Below are positions 17,241 to 25,623 of a DNA stretch of 64,000 bases, piece by piece. How positions within the stretch are numbered: position 1 is the stretch's first letter; every line of letters begins with the position of its first letter. This stretch comes from Streptomyces sp. SS1-1. GTDB taxonomy: Bacteria > Actinomycetota > Actinomycetes > Streptomycetales > Streptomycetaceae. A program made the translations under genes and the position numbers. The DNA lies in contig NZ_WBXN01000004.1 in the NCBI RefSeq assembly GCF_008973465.1, positions 6,302,501 through 6,366,500 on the forward strand, written 5' to 3'. The notes under the pieces were generated by a model. That model did not search any database, was not told where the DNA came from, and worked only from the letters and a program-made list of their open reading frames with translations.

Positions 17241-19193
17241 ATGACGATTCTGGAGAGCATCCGGGGACCACGTGACCTGAAGGCGCTGTCCGAGGCGGAA
17301 CTCGGTGAACTGTCCGACGAGATCCGGGAGTTCCTGGTGCACGCGGTCGCGAGGACCGGCGGGCACCTCGGGCCCAACCTGGGGGTGGTGGAGCTGTCCG
17401 TCGCGCTCCACCGGGTCTTCGAGTCGCCGGTGGACCGCATCGTCTGGGACACCGGCCATCAGAGCTATGTGCACAAGCTGCTGACGGGGCGTCAGGACTT
17501 CTCCAAGCTGCGCGGCAAGGGGGGCCTGTCGGGCTACCCCTCCCGTGAGGAGTCCGAGCACGACATCGTGGAGAACAGCCACGCCTCCACCGCCCTCGGC
17601 TGGGCCGACGGGCTCGCCAAGGCCCGCCAGGTGCAGGGGGAGAAGGGGCACGTCGTCGCGGTCATCGGCGACGGGGCGCTGACCGGCGGCATGGCCTGGG
17701 AGGCGCTGAACAACATCGCGGCTGCCAAGGACCGGCCGCTGATCATCGTCGTCAACGACAACGAGCGCTCGTACGCCCCGACCATCGGCGGCCTCGCCAA
17801 CCATCTGGCGACCCTGCGCACCACCGACAGTTACGAGAAGGTGCTGGCCTGGGGCAAGGACGTCCTGCTGCGCACGCCCCTGGTCGGCCACACGGTCTAC
17901 GAGTCCCTGCACGGCGCGAAGAAGGGCTTCAAGGACGCCTTCGCGCCCCAGGGCATGTTCGAGGACCTGGGACTGAAGTACGTCGGCCCCATCGACGGAC
18001 ACGACATCGGGGCCGTCGAGTCGGCGCTCCGGCGCGCCAAGCGCTTCCACGGACCGGTGCTGGTCCACTGCCTCACGGAGAAGGGGCGCGGCTACGAGCC
18101 CGCCCTCGCCCACGAGGAGGACCACTTCCACACCGTCGGTGTGATGGACCCGCTGACCTGCGAACCGCTCGCGCCGTCGGGCGGGCCGTCCTGGACGTCG
18201 GTGTTCGGCGACGAGATCGTCCGGATCGGCGAGGAGCGTGAGGACGTCGTCGCGATCACGGCGGCCATGCTGCACCCGGTCGGCCTCGGCAAGTTCGCGG
18301 AGCGGTTCCCCGACCGGGTCTGGGACGTGGGGATCGCCGAGCAGCACGCGGCCGTCTCGGCGGCCGGCCTCGCCACGGGCGGACTGCACCCGGTCGTCGC
18401 CGTCTACGCCACCTTCCTCAACCGCGCCTTCGACCAGCTGCTGATGGACGTCGCGCTGCACCGCTGCGGGGTGACGTTCGTCCTGGACCGGGCCGGTGTC
18501 ACCGGCGTCGACGGCGCCTCGCACAACGGCATGTGGGACATGTCGATCCTCCAGGTCGTCCCCGGCCTGAGGATCGCCGCGCCCCGGGACGCCGACCAGC
18601 TGAGGGCGCAGCTGCGGGAGGCCGTGGCCGTGGACGACGCCCCGACGCTGGTGCGCTTCCCGAAGGAGTCGGTCGGACCGGCGGTCCCGGCCGTCGACCG
18701 GGTGGGCGGGCTCGACGTCCTGCACCGCGGGCCGGACCAGGACGTCCTCCTCGTCGCCGTCGGTGTGATGGCCCCCGTGTGCCTCCAGGCGGCCGAGCTG
18801 CTCGAGGCACGCGGCATCGGCTGCACGGTCGTCGACCCCCGCTGGGTCAAGCCCGTCGACCCGGCGCTCGCGCCACTGGCCGCCCAGCACCGGCTGGTGG
18901 CCGTCGTCGAGGACAACAGCCGCTCGGCCGGGGTCGGCGGTGCCGTGGCGCTCGCGCTCGGCGACGCCGACGTGGACGTGCCGGTGCGGCGGTTCGGCAT
19001 CCCGGAGCAGTTCCTCGCGCACGCCAAGCGGGGCGAGGTGCTGGCCGACATCGGCCTCACGCCCGTCGAGGTCGCCGGCCGGATCAGCGCGAGCCTCGCC
19101 CTGAAGGAGGCCGCGGGCGGTTCGACCGACCCGTCCGACGGCGGCCGCCCCGCGGGCCGTCCCGTCGCGTCAGTCAAGGAGAAGGCTGAATGA
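17241..19193 (+). CDS. dxs: 1-deoxy-D-xylulose-5-phosphate synthase (DXS), cluster copy
   Basis: A 650-aa thiamine-diphosphate transketolase-like enzyme catalysing the first MEP step from pyruvate and glyceraldehyde-3-phosphate. The ThDP motif GDGALTGGMAWEALN lies near residue 143, and the DXS-specific ending DIGLTP is present. Like ispG it is probably a second, pathway-dedicated copy. GAGAGGGGG precedes the ATG; the aminotransferase gene starts inside its stop (ATGA). Confidence 0.95.
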   Translation: MTILESIRGPRDLKALSEAELGELSDEIREFLVHAVARTGGHLGPNLGVVELSVALHRVFESPVDRIVWDTGHQSYVHKLLTGRQDFSKLRGKGGLSGYPSREESEHDIVENSHASTALGWADGLAKARQVQGEKGHVVAVIGDGALTGGMAWEALNNIAAAKDRPLIIVVNDNERSYAPTIGGLANHLATLRTTDSYEKVLAWGKDVLLRTPLVGHTVYESLHGAKKGFKDAFAPQGMFEDLGLKYVGPIDGHDIGAVESALRRAKRFHGPVLVHCLTEKGRGYEPALAHEEDHFHTVGVMDPLTCEPLAPSGGPSWTSVFGDEIVRIGEEREDVVAITAAMLHPVGLGKFAERFPDRVWDVGIAEQHAAVSAAGLATGGLHPVVAVYATFLNRAFDQLLMDVALHRCGVTFVLDRAGVTGVDGASHNGMWDMSILQVVPGLRIAAPRDADQLRAQLREAVAVDDAPTLVRFPKESVGPAVPAVDRVGGLDVLHRGPDQDVLLVAVGVMAPVCLQAAELLEARGIGCTVVDPRWVKPVDPALAPLAAQHRLVAVVEDNSRSAGVGGAVALALGDADVDVPVRRFGIPEQFLAHAKRGEVLADIGLTPVEVAGRISASLALKEAAGGSTDPSDGGRPAGRPVASVKEKAE

Positions 19194-20575
19194 CCAGCGA
19201 GTTCGACCTCGGCAGACTCCTCGCCGAGCGCGGAGCCGAGCGCTACGAGCTGCACACCCGCTACCTCAACCACCAGCTCCCGCGCATGCTGCACACCATC
19301 GGCTTCGACAAGGTGTACGAGCGGGCCGAGGGCGCCTACTTCTGGGACGCCGACGGCGACGACTACCTCGACATGCTCGCCGGGTTCGGGGTGATGGGCC
19401 TGGGCCGCCATCACCCCGTGGTCCGCAAGGCGCTGCACGACGTGCTGGACGCACAGCTCGCCGACCTCACCCGCTTCGACTGCCAGCCGCTGCCCGGGCT
19501 GCTGGCGGAGAAGCTGCTCGCCCACAGCCCTCACCTGGACCGGGTGTTCTTCGGCAACAGCGGCACGGAGGCGGTGGAGACCGCGCTGAAGTTCGCGCGG
19601 TTCGTCACCGGCCGGCCCAGGGTGCTGTACTGCGACCACGCCTTCCACGGACTGACCACCGGCTCGCTGTCCGTCAACGGCGAGTCCGGCTTCCGGGACG
19701 GCTTCGCGCCGCTGCTGCCCGACACGGCCGTCCCGCTCGGCGACCTCGACGCGCTGGCGCGGGAGCTGGCGAAGGGCGACGTGGCCGCGCTGATCGTCGA
19801 ACCGATCCAGGGCAAGGGCGTGCACGAGGCCCCGCCCGGCTATCTGCGGGCCGCGCAGGAGCTGCTGCACCGGCACAAGGCGCTGCTCATCGCCGACGAG
19901 GTGCAGACCGGCCTCGGCCGCACCGGCGACTTCTACGCCTACCAGCACGAGGAGGGCGTCGAACCGGACCTGGTGTGCGTGGCCAAGGCGCTCTCCGGCG
20001 GCTATGTCCCGGTCGGCGCCACGATCGGCAAGGACTGGATCTTCAAGAAGGTCTACTCGTCCATGGACCGGGTGCTCGTCCACTCGGCGAGCTTCGGCTC
20101 GAACGCGCAGGCCATGGCGGCCGGGCTCGCCGTGCTGTCCGTCATGGAGGACGAGCAGATCGTCGCGGGCGTCCGGGCCACCGGAGAACTGCTGAGGTCA
20201 CGGCTGGCCGCCCTCACCGACAAGTACGAGCTGCTCGCCGATGTGCGCGGACGCGGGCTGATGATCGGCATCGAGTTCGGCCGGCCCGACTCACTCAAGC
20301 TGCGCAGCCGCTGGACGATGCTCCAGGCCGCGCGCAAGGGCCTGTTCGCGCAGATGGTGGTCGTGCCGCTGCTGCGCCGGCACCGCATCCTCACCCAGGT
20401 CTCCGGGGACCACCTGGAGGTCATCAAGCTGATCCCGCCGCTGATCATCGGCGAACGAGAGGTGGACCGGTTCGTCGACGCCTTCACGGACGTCATGGAC
20501 GACGCCCACAGCGGCGGAGGGCTCATGTGGGACTTCGGCAAGACACTGATCAAGCAGGCGGTCGCCAACAGGTGA
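19190..20575 (+). CDS. hpnO: class III aminotransferase, HpnO-like (aminobacteriohopanetriol formation)
   Basis: A 461-aa PLP-dependent class III aminotransferase. The PLP lysine is Lys266 in VAKALSGGYVPVGA, the phosphate-binding GNSGTEAVE is intact, and IADEVQTGLGRTG carries the cofactor aspartate. Position at the end of the hopanoid operon suggests it installs the C35 amino group of aminobacteriohopanetriol, as HpnO does elsewhere; Streptomyces are known to make that lipid. Ornithine/acetylornithine aminotransferase activity cannot be excluded. Confidence 0.85.
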   Translation: MTSEFDLGRLLAERGAERYELHTRYLNHQLPRMLHTIGFDKVYERAEGAYFWDADGDDYLDMLAGFGVMGLGRHHPVVRKALHDVLDAQLADLTRFDCQPLPGLLAEKLLAHSPHLDRVFFGNSGTEAVETALKFARFVTGRPRVLYCDHAFHGLTTGSLSVNGESGFRDGFAPLLPDTAVPLGDLDALARELAKGDVAALIVEPIQGKGVHEAPPGYLRAAQELLHRHKALLIADEVQTGLGRTGDFYAYQHEEGVEPDLVCVAKALSGGYVPVGATIGKDWIFKKVYSSMDRVLVHSASFGSNAQAMAAGLAVLSVMEDEQIVAGVRATGELLRSRLAALTDKYELLADVRGRGLMIGIEFGRPDSLKLRSRWTMLQAARKGLFAQMVVVPLLRRHRILTQVSGDHLEVIKLIPPLIIGEREVDRFVDAFTDVMDDAHSGGGLMWDFGKTLIKQAVANR

Positions 20576-20617
20576 GGGCTGCGGTGAGTACGCCGGCGAG
20601 TGCGGCTCCGTGGCGGC

Positions 20618-20654
20618 CTTGCCTCTGAGGCAAGAAATTTGCCCCCGAGGTAAG
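20618..20654. promoter_or_regulatory. two tandem operator copies before the XRE-cupin regulator
   Basis: The sequence cttgcctctgaggcaag (20618-20634) has perfect 8-bp arms around one base. Exactly 20 nt downstream, 20638-20654 repeats it at 13 of 17 positions. Two helical turns of spacing put both sites on the same DNA face. They sit 20-56 nt before the start of the regulator gene, fitting autoregulation. No clear -35/-10 pair could be assigned. Confidence 0.6.
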
Positions 20655-20673
20655 TCTGCGGCTGAATGGGAGC

Positions 20674-21306
20674 ATGAGCTCTCCCGAGAACCCGCCCGGT
20701 GACGAGGCGACCGGGCCGGCCGAGTCCCTACCGGTCGTCGCGCCGCAGCTGCGGGCCCTGCGTCGCCGGGCGGCCCTCACGCTGGAGGGCGCGGCCCGCG
20801 CCGCCGGGCTGTCGGCCGCCCATCTCTCCCGGCTGGAGACCGGTCAGCGCCAGCCGTCGCTGCCGATGCTGCTGGCACTCGCCCGCATCTACGGTACGAC
20901 GGTCGGCGAGCTGCTCGGCGAGAGGGTCCCGGACCGGGACGCCGTCGTGCGCGCCCACGACATGGAACCCACCGCCGCCGGCGGCTGGTCGTACTGGCAG
21001 GCCGGGGTGTCCGGCCGCGCGATGCAGGCCCTCCGCGTCCATGTGCCGTACGGCTCGCAGGGCGACATCGTGCGCGTGCACCCCGGCGAGGAGTGGCTCC
21101 ATGTCCTCAAGGGGCGGCTGCGGCTGCGCCTCGGGGACACCACGCACCGGCTCGCCCCCGGGGACAGCGCGCACTTCGACTCGCTGACCCCGCACCGGCT
21201 CGCCGCCGAGGACGACGGCGGCGTCGAGCTCCTGTTCGTCCACACCCTGTTGCAGAGCCCCACGGCCACCCTGTGCCTGGGCCCCACCCCTGGAGTGACG
21301 CCATGA
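20674..21306 (+). CDS. XRE-family regulator with C-terminal cupin domain
   Basis: A 210-aa protein. The helix-turn-helix spans about residues 25-80 (LRRRAALTLEGAARAAGLSA then HLSRLETGQRQPS). A cupin sensory domain follows from about 120 (HPGEEWLHVLKGRLRLRLGD, then the second box DSAHFDSLTPHRL). GGGAG precedes the ATG. It follows the hopanoid operon and might regulate it, but no copy of its presumed operator was seen before hpnC. The small membrane-protein gene overlaps its stop. Confidence 0.85.
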   Translation: MSSPENPPGDEATGPAESLPVVAPQLRALRRRAALTLEGAARAAGLSAAHLSRLETGQRQPSLPMLLALARIYGTTVGELLGERVPDRDAVVRAHDMEPTAAGGWSYWQAGVSGRAMQALRVHVPYGSQGDIVRVHPGEEWLHVLKGRLRLRLGDTTHRLAPGDSAHFDSLTPHRLAAEDDGGVELLFVHTLLQSPTATLCLGPTPGVTP

Positions 21307-21425
21307 CCGACATGGAGGAGAAGTTCCCCCGCGCCCTGTGGGTGCGCCTCATCATCTACATCGCGGTGGGGCACGTCTTCGCCGCCTTCATCTACTTCCT
21401 CTTCGAGGCGGGCGGCGGAAAGTAG
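21303..21425 (+). CDS. 40-aa single-pass membrane protein (DUF6126-like)
   Basis: The frame starts in the upstream stop (ATGA) and encodes a short acidic N-terminus, a hydrophobic helix (LIIYIAVGHVFAAFIYFLF) and a Gly-rich end. From memory, small DUF6126 proteins sit next to XRE-cupin genes in Streptomyces. A role as partner or target of the regulator is only a guess. The coupling and the clean membrane helix make it very likely real. Confidence 0.75.
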   Translation: MTDMEEKFPRALWVRLIIYIAVGHVFAAFIYFLFEAGGGK

Positions 21426-21440
21426 GCGTACCCCTCGTTC

Positions 21441-22238
21441 TCAGTCGAGCAGCCGCCCCCGCAGACGCTCCCGCGCCTCGGGGGTGAGCCGCAGGCCCTG
21501 CTCCAGGTAGGTGTCGACGTCGCCCCAGGTCGCGTCGATCGTGTCGAAGGCGGCCTGCAGATACTCCGCGCGCGCGTCGAAGAGAGGGCTCAGCAGCTCC
21601 ATGACCTCCGGCGAGTAGGCCGAGGGCGCGTCGCTGCCGCGCCGCACCTTGTAGCGGCGGTGCTTCTCGTTGGACTTCAGATAGTCGGCGACGATCGCCT
21701 CCCGCTCGACGCCGACCGCGAGCAGCGTCACCGCGATCGACAGGCCCGCGCGGTCCTTGCCGGCCGCGCAGTGCATCAGCGCCGGGACGCTGTCCTCCAC
21801 CAGGGAGCGCAGCACCTGCGAGTGCTCGCCGGTGCGCTCCGTGACGATGGAGCGGTAGGAGGCGATCATCCGGGCCGCGCCCTTGCCGTCCGCCAGGATC
21901 TCCCGCAGCTGGTCGAGATCGCCGTCGCGGACCATCTTCCAGAACTCCGCGCCGTCCGCCGGGTCGGACAGCGGCAGGTTCACATTGCGGACGCCCGGCA
22001 GCTCGACGTCCGGACCCTCCAGCTTCTGGTCCGCCGCGTTGCGGAAGTCGAAGATCGTGTGCAGCCCCAGCGAGTCGAGGAAGGCCGCGTCCTCGGCGGT
22101 GGCGTGGGCGAGGTGGCCGCTGCGGAACAGCACGCCGTGCCGCACCCGTCGTCCGTCCACGGTGGGCAGGCCGCCCACGTCGCGGAAGTTGCGCACACCG
22201 GCCAGCTCGGGCTCGGTCGACGGGATCTGCTGCGTCAC
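21441..22238 (-). CDS. tyrosine-protein phosphatase (PTP-like, lipid or protein phosphatase)
   Basis: A 265-aa cytosolic phosphatase of the IphP/PtpB type. The catalytic loop is HCAAGKDRAG at about residues 155-164 (CX5R with the extra lysine common in lipid-active members). N-terminal NFRDVGGLPTVDGRRVR is the family hallmark. Start GTG 22238 is preceded by GGAGGAG; no other start upstream is supported by the base usage. It converges with the small membrane-protein gene, 15 nt apart, with no clear terminator between. Confidence 0.88.
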   Translation of the reverse strand: MTQQIPSTEPELAGVRNFRDVGGLPTVDGRRVRHGVLFRSGHLAHATAEDAAFLDSLGLHTIFDFRNAADQKLEGPDVELPGVRNVNLPLSDPADGAEFWKMVRDGDLDQLREILADGKGAARMIASYRSIVTERTGEHSQVLRSLVEDSVPALMHCAAGKDRAGLSIAVTLLAVGVEREAIVADYLKSNEKHRRYKVRRGSDAPSAYSPEVMELLSPLFDARAEYLQAAFDTIDATWGDVDTYLEQGLRLTPEARERLRGRLLD

Positions 22239-22710
22239 GGGGGCTCCTCCCGGTCGTCCCCGCCGGCGCGGCTCGGCGGTGAGGCCGGCGAGGTGCGCCT
22301 CCGACGATACGACATGGCTGTGTGCGCCAAGCAGTTGTCCACAGGCCGCAGCAAGGGAGTAATGGTCTGAAACGGGCGAAGTGGCCTTATGTCGGTAATG
22401 ATCGGTCTGGATATCCGCCGCCGTCGCATTCAGGCTTTCTGTCCGAATTGATGCCTTCATTCCAACTCGCTCCGGAATAGGGAAAGCTGGAGCAGGGTCA
22501 CGTGAGGAGCGTCATATCGGTGACGGTGCGTCGCCCGTCATGCTCACGTAATCGGCCTTTCTCGCAAGGGAATTCGAGGGTGGCGGCCCTCTCGAAATGC
22601 ACGCAGGGTGACCGGTGGATCCCGTAAAGGATCAAGCCGAACGTATTCGGACGGAACCCCTCACTTGTTCCCATGCGTCTTTCTCGCTTACGTTCGCCAC
22701 CAATCCGGAC
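22239..22710. other. gene-free stretch upstream of the riboswitch
   Basis: No convincing gene. Base composition falls toward AT compared with neighbours. Promoters for the phosphatase (minus strand) and the peptidase transcript (plus strand) must lie here, but I could not assign a -35/-10 pair with confidence. Around 22577-22600 there is an imperfect inverted repeat (ttcgag and ctcgaa). Confidence 0.4.
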
Positions 22711-22893
22711 GGACGCCTAATCCTGCCGCCGACCGGAATCCGCGCACACCCACCCGTACACGGCAGGAGCGGGGGACCCACAGGTACGTCGCCTGTTCCG
22801 GTCCCGGAACAGGCTCGGGGTCAAGTCGCGTCCCGACGCGGCCGGGCATCTCCAGCCCGCACCCGACAGCTCACCTCGCAGGCGCCGGAGAGG
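22711..22893 (+). promoter_or_regulatory. ydaO/yuaA c-di-AMP riboswitch
   Basis: The leader contains the conserved blocks of the ydaO class as I remember them from Streptomyces: a CGCCTAATCCTGCCG-type 5' block (22714), GGAGCGGGGGACCCA (22767-22781), gctcggggtcaag (22812), CGGGCATCTCCAGCCCG (22841-22857), and the 3' block acagctcacctcgcaggc. The element ends just before GAGAGGAA, the ribosome binding site of the peptidase gene. In Streptomyces such elements control cell-wall hydrolases in response to c-di-AMP. End positions are approximate. Confidence 0.85.
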
Positions 22894-22901
22894 AATTCGC
22901 C

Positions 22902-23810
22902 ATGCCCGCGAAGGGTAAGCATCGCCGTCCCAAGTCCCTGCGCCTCACCCGCACGATCGCCGTCGCCGGAACCGGTGGCGCCGCTCTCGCGCTCCCGCTG
23001 ATCGGGGCCACCGGCGCCCACGCCGCGACCGGCCAGTCCGCCCCGCAGAAGGCGGTCCAGTCCGTCCCGGCCGCCGCCGAGAAGGCCCCGGCGCAGAAGA
23101 CCTCCGCGCAGAAGACGCGCACCTACGAGGTGAAGCGCGGCGACTACCTGTCGAAGATCGCCGACGAGCAGGACGTCCGCGGCGGCTGGAAGAAGCTGTA
23201 CGCCGACAACCGCGAGGCCGTCGGCTCCGACCCGTCGCTCATCCACCCGGGCCTGAAGCTCTCGATCGGCAAGAAGGCCGCGACCGCCGCCCCCAAGGCG
23301 TCGGCCCCGTCCACCGCGCCGTCCAAGCCGTCCGCGAAGCCCGCCGCGCCGAAGAAGGCCGCGACGGCCGCCCAGAGCGCCGGTGAGACGAGCACCGTCA
23401 ACGGCTTCAGCGCCCCGGTGTCCACCGCCGCCGTCGGCACCTCGTACAAGGTGGCGGGCAGCATGTGGTCCAGCGGCTACCACACCGGCGTGGACTTCTC
23501 CGCCGCCACCGGCACCCCCCTGAAGGCGGTCGGCGCCGGCACCGTCGTCTCCGCCGGCTGGGGCGGCGCCTACGGCAACCAGGTCGTCATCCGGCTCGCC
23601 GACGGCTACTACGCCCAGTACGCCCACCTGTCCTCGCTGTCCGTCTCCAGCGGCCAGACGGTGACCGCGGGCCAGCAGATCGGCCTCTCCGGCGCGACCG
23701 GCAACGTGACCGGCCCGCACCTGCACTTCGAGATCCGCACCACGCCGAACTACGGCTCCGACGTGGACCCGGTGGCCTACCTCCGCTCCAAGGGCGTCGC
23801 CATCGGCTGA
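22902..23810 (+). CDS. secreted LysM-M23 peptidoglycan endopeptidase
   Basis: A 302-aa exported protein. The signal peptide ends at AHA (residue 41). A LysM domain follows (KRGDYLSKIADEQ, about 70-120), then a Lys/Ala/Pro linker (about 125-165) and an M23 lysostaphin-like domain with zinc ligands in HTGVDFS and GPHLHFE. It would bind and cut peptidoglycan cross-links. ATG 22902 follows GAGAGGAATTC. Expression is probably gated by the c-di-AMP riboswitch in its leader, and a strong hairpin follows the stop. Confidence 0.93.
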   Translation: MPAKGKHRRPKSLRLTRTIAVAGTGGAALALPLIGATGAHAATGQSAPQKAVQSVPAAAEKAPAQKTSAQKTRTYEVKRGDYLSKIADEQDVRGGWKKLYADNREAVGSDPSLIHPGLKLSIGKKAATAAPKASAPSTAPSKPSAKPAAPKKAATAAQSAGETSTVNGFSAPVSTAAVGTSYKVAGSMWSSGYHTGVDFSAATGTPLKAVGAGTVVSAGWGGAYGNQVVIRLADGYYAQYAHLSSLSVSSGQTVTAGQQIGLSGATGNVTGPHLHFEIRTTPNYGSDVDPVAYLRSKGVAIG

Positions 23811-23868
23811 CCCCCGCCCCACGGCGCGCCTCCCTGACACGCACGCGCACCACCTGCCTGACACGCAG

Positions 23869-23906
23869 CCGAAGGCCGGACCCCGATCCCCGGGTCCGGC
23901 CTTCGG
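23869..23906 (+). terminator. terminator of the M23 peptidase gene
   Basis: A 15-bp perfect stem, ccgaaggccggaccc (23869-23883) paired with 23892-23906, encloses an 8-nt loop and is followed by tctgtc. It lies 58 nt after the peptidase stop. Confidence 0.85.
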
Positions 23907-24066
23907 TCTGTCGTGCACACCCACGCGTGGCGTTTCGGCTCTCAACATCCCCGCGTGGACCGGTATTCCGGGTTTGGTGAAGGCTTTGGCAGTGGCTTAT
24001 CTCACCGCTCGTCAACCCTTTCCTACGGTCGCGTAGGTCACATCGGAAGGTGAATCATGTCCCGAC

Positions 24067-24885
24067 GTGACAGACGATTCGAAGAGTGACAGCAGAAGAG
24101 TGATCGGGTCGTACGTCGCGGTGGGGGACAGCTTCACCGAGGGCGTCGGCGACCCCGGCCCCGACGGGGCGTTCGTCGGCTGGGCCGACCGGTTCGCGGT
24201 CCTTCTGGCCGACCGGCGTCCCGAGGGCGACTTCCGGTACACGAACCTCGCCGTGCGCGGCAGACTGCTCGACCAGATCGTGGCGGAACAGGTCCCCAAG
24301 GCCGTGGAACTCGCCCCGGACCTGGTGTCGTTCTGCGCGGGCGGCAACGACATCCTGCGGCCCGGCACCGACCCCGACGAAGTGGCCGAACGGTTCGAAC
24401 GGGCCGTCGCCCGGCTCGCCTCGGCGGCGGGCACGGTCATGGTGACGACCGGCTTCGACACCCGGGGCGTGCCCGTGCTGAAGCACCTGCGCGGCAAGAT
24501 CGCCACGTACAACGGGCACGTCCGCGCCATCGCCGACCGCTACGGCTGCCCGGTGCTCGACCTGTGGTCCCTGAAGACCGTCCAGGACCGCCGGGCCTGG
24601 GACAGCGACCGGCTCCACCTCTCTCCCGAGGGGCACACGCGCGTGGCGCTGCGCGCCGGCCAGGTCCTGGGCCTTCAGATCCCCGCCGACCCGGACCAGC
24701 CCTGGCCGCCGCTCCCGCCCCGCGGGACGCTGGAGATCCGGCGCGACGACGTCCAGTGGGCGCGCGAGTACCTGGTCCCCTGGATCGGGCGGCGCCTGCG
24801 CGGCGAGTCCTCGGGCGACCACGTGACCGCCAAGGGCGCGCTCTCGGCGTACGACATCAAGATGCGCATCGAGTCGGTGGCCTGA
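24067..24885 (+). CDS. SGNH/GDSL-type hydrolase
   Basis: A 272-aa esterase/lipase-fold protein without a signal peptide. The blocks are AVGDSFTEG (Ser nucleophile, about residue 22), NLAVRG (Gly), CAGGNDIL (Asn) and DRLHLSPEGH (Asp and His). GTG 24067 is assigned from where homology begins. The best Shine-Dalgarno (GGAAGG, 24045-24050) is better placed for ATG 24057, which opens only a 10-codon frame ending inside this gene. Start choice is uncertain; GTG 24100 is an alternative. Confidence 0.87.
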   Translation: MTDDSKSDSRRVIGSYVAVGDSFTEGVGDPGPDGAFVGWADRFAVLLADRRPEGDFRYTNLAVRGRLLDQIVAEQVPKAVELAPDLVSFCAGGNDILRPGTDPDEVAERFERAVARLASAAGTVMVTTGFDTRGVPVLKHLRGKIATYNGHVRAIADRYGCPVLDLWSLKTVQDRRAWDSDRLHLSPEGHTRVALRAGQVLGLQIPADPDQPWPPLPPRGTLEIRRDDVQWAREYLVPWIGRRLRGESSGDHVTAKGALSAYDIKMRIESVA

Positions 24886-24914
24886 GCCCGGCGGCACGGC
24901 CGGGCGACAGCGGA

Positions 24915-24945
24915 GCCGCCCGTGACCGGTCCGGTCACGGGCGGC
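24915..24945. terminator. bidirectional terminator between convergent genes
   Basis: The sequence is an almost perfect palindrome: gccgcccgtgaccgg (24915-24929), one base, and its complement (24931-24945). It lies between the stops of the SGNH hydrolase and the TetR gene, so it can serve both. Confidence 0.8.
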
Positions 24946-24948
24946 CGC

Positions 24949-25575
24949 TCACCGCGCCGAGGCGGTCAACGCCGCCCGCTCCAGGCCCAGCTCCCGGGCC
25001 AGCGCCTCGTCCACCCACTCCTGGGCCCGCGCGCGGGACAGCGACCCGGGATACGACGTCAGCTGGACCGCCAGACCGTCGAGGAGGGCGGTCAGGCGCA
25101 GTGCGGCCGCCGCCGGGTCCGGGCAGTCGAACTCGCCCGCGGCCACGCCCTCCGCGAGGACCCCGGCGAGGGCGCTCTTCCACTGCCGGTCGAGCTCGCG
25201 CGTGACCTCCCGCAGGGCCGGATCGCGCAACGCCGCCGCCCAGCCCTCGATCCACAGCCGCCAGCCCTTGGCCTGACCGGTCGGCGCGTACCAGCGCACG
25301 GCCGCCCGCAGCCGCCGTACCGCCGTCGTCCGGCGGCCCAGGATCCCGCGCAGCCGCGTCAGGTCGCCCTCGGCGGCGTGCGCGAACGCTGCCGCGACCA
25401 GCTTCTCCTTCGTGTCGAAGTGGTAGAGCACCAGCGCGTTGCTCACCCCGAGCGCCGAGGCCACGTCGGCGATCCTGACCGCCGCCACACCCCGCGCCTC
25501 TATCTGCTCCACGGCGGCCCGCAGCAGGTCCGCCCGCCGCTCCGCCACGCTCAACCGCACTCTCGCCCTCGCCAC
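24949..25575 (-). CDS. TetR/AcrR-family regulator
   Basis: A 208-aa repressor. The N-terminal helix-turn-helix spans about residues 10-55 (LLRAAVEQIEARGVAAV, then SALGVSNALVLYHFDTKEKL). The C-terminal ligand/dimer domain resembles BetI-type proteins (LDGLAVQLTSYPG). GTG start. It is the second gene after the Glu/Leu/Phe/Val dehydrogenase on the same strand, 48 nt apart, so it probably regulates that dehydrogenase and itself. Confidence 0.88.
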   Translation of the reverse strand: MARARVRLSVAERRADLLRAAVEQIEARGVAAVRIADVASALGVSNALVLYHFDTKEKLVAAAFAHAAEGDLTRLRGILGRRTTAVRRLRAAVRWYAPTGQAKGWRLWIEGWAAALRDPALREVTRELDRQWKSALAGVLAEGVAAGEFDCPDPAAAALRLTALLDGLAVQLTSYPGSLSRARAQEWVDEALARELGLERAALTASAR

Positions 25576-25623
25576 GCCGTCACCCTACGGCCTGGCCCGC
25601 ACCGCCCTCGGCGGGACCGCTCG

